Below, in pieces: positions 5,286 to 5,485 of a stretch of DNA of 5,485 bases. Source of the stretch: Paracoccus denitrificans (GTDB lineage: Bacteria; Pseudomonadota; Alphaproteobacteria; Rhodobacterales; Rhodobacteraceae); the NCBI GenBank assembly GCA_003240735.1, contig QFNE01000043.1, forward strand, positions 1 to 5,485, given 5' to 3'. A program made the position numbers and the translations under genes. The notes below the pieces were generated by a model. It did no database searches. It worked only from the letters and a program-made list of their open reading frames with translations, and was not told the origin of the DNA. The stretch's first letter is position 1. Every line of letters starts with the position of its first letter.

Positions 5286-5409
5286 GGTATGAACTTTTGT
5301 CGTTTGTGCCGTTTGCTCGCGGTTTGTCTATAGAGGATGCATGGGTCGTGTCGCGAATGTGGTGGAAATTGCCGAGCAGCGGGCTCCGGGCATGTAACGA
5401 TGGCTCCAG
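5286..5409 (-). promoter_or_regulatory. rmlC leader/promoter region of the rhamnose operon
   Basis: This 124-base gap precedes the first gene of the operon and should hold its promoter. The best sigma-70-like pair I can see on the minus strand is GCGACA (5349-5354) and TATAGA (5327-5332) with a 16-base spacer, matching the consensus at 4 of 6 positions each. Transcription would then start about 35 bases before rmlC. Three copies of CAAAC follow (see the repeat entry). The match is weak and the start site is unverified; a promoter further upstream is equally possible. Confidence 0.32.
5302..5326. repeat. Three GTTTG/CAAAC direct repeats in the rmlC leader
   Basis: The plus strand has GTTTG at 5302-5306, 5311-5315 and 5322-5326, spaced 9 and 11 bases apart, close to one helical turn. 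On the coding strand they read CAAAC and fall between the candidate -10 box and the rmlC start codon. Such phasing is compatible with protein binding on one DNA face, but the motif is only 5 bases and may be chance. Confidence 0.3.
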
Positions 5410-5485
5410 TCAGGCCGCGAGGTCAAGGGACATTGGCTCGAGAGGCTGGGACAGAGTTTCCCAGCCATCGACCTTTCGCATCTGG
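5410..5485 (-). CDS. Possible C-terminal end of an unidentified protein, cut by window edge
   Basis: One minus-strand frame is open from the right edge to a TGA at 5410-5412 and reads MRKVDGWETLSQPLEPMSLD before the last four residues. The composition looks like a plausible protein tail, and the strand matches the rml operon, so it might be the end of the gene before rmlC, 124 bases upstream. Only 24 codons are visible and I do not recognise the family. A plus-strand frame in the same interval also stays open to the edge, so coding status is uncertain. Confidence 0.28.
   Translation of the reverse strand, partial: QMRKVDGWETLSQPLEPMSLDLAA
5438..5471. repeat. Strong inverted repeat (hairpin) near right edge
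   Basis: GGCTGGGA (5444-5451) and TCCCAGCC (5459-5466) form a perfect 8-base stem with a 7-base loop. Outside it, TCGA at 5438-5441 and TCGA at 5468-5471 can also pair, giving about 12 base pairs with a small internal bulge. No T-run follows on either strand, so it is not a standard intrinsic terminator. It overlaps the possible C-terminal coding fragment. It could be a regulatory or mobile-element structure, or simply coding sequence with chance symmetry. Confidence 0.45.

Overview
The window looks like accessory, envelope-polysaccharide DNA from a GC-rich alphaproteobacterium, most likely a member of the Rhodobacterales. That assignment rests on codon and GC character and on the flavour of the proteins, not on a database search. 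It has two parts. Positions 1 to about 970 hold nested, decaying mobile elements. Positions 1084 to 5285 hold a minus-strand operon for dTDP-L-rhamnose synthesis that carries an embedded sulfotransferase gene.

Left part. Bases 1-98 are the right-hand end of an IS5-family-like insertion sequence: the last codons of a plus-strand transposase, then a terminal repeat resembling the IS903 end. It abuts bases 99-125, which look like the inner part of a Tn3-family terminal inverted repeat, so the IS seems to have landed inside that repeat. Next come a complete minus-strand serine resolvase gene (tnpR, 121-732), a divergent intergenic region with two short inverted repeats (candidate res site and operators, 733-852), and the first ~37-40 codons of a Tn3-family transposase gene (tnpA, from 853, plus strand). 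Transposase similarity stops near 960-975. The tnpA fragment and the divergent tnpR/tnpA arrangement point to a dead Tn3-type transposon. From there to 1083 I recognise nothing functional.

Right part. Reading right to left on the minus strand, the genes are rmlC (5285-4719), rmlB (4712-3645), rmlD (3648-2785), a Sulfotransfer_2-like sulfotransferase (2788-1976) and rmlA (1959-1084). They are packed tightly, with two 4-base ATGA overlaps and gaps of 6 and 16 bases, so they almost certainly form one operon transcribed from upstream of rmlC. RmlA, RmlB, RmlC and RmlD together convert glucose-1-phosphate and dTTP to dTDP-L-rhamnose. The sulfotransferase, translationally coupled to rmlD, suggests that the rhamnose-containing glycan or a linked product is sulfated. 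No glycosyltransferase, polymerase or export gene lies in the window, so the polymer cannot be named.

The last 200 bases hold the rmlC leader (a weak candidate promoter and three CAAAC repeats) and, at the right edge, a possible C-terminal fragment of an unidentified minus-strand gene overlapping a strong hairpin. I saw no tRNA, rRNA, CRISPR array or convincing terminator. The core pathway is ordinary. The most notable points are the sulfotransferase inside the rhamnose operon and the IS-in-Tn3 remnant next to it.
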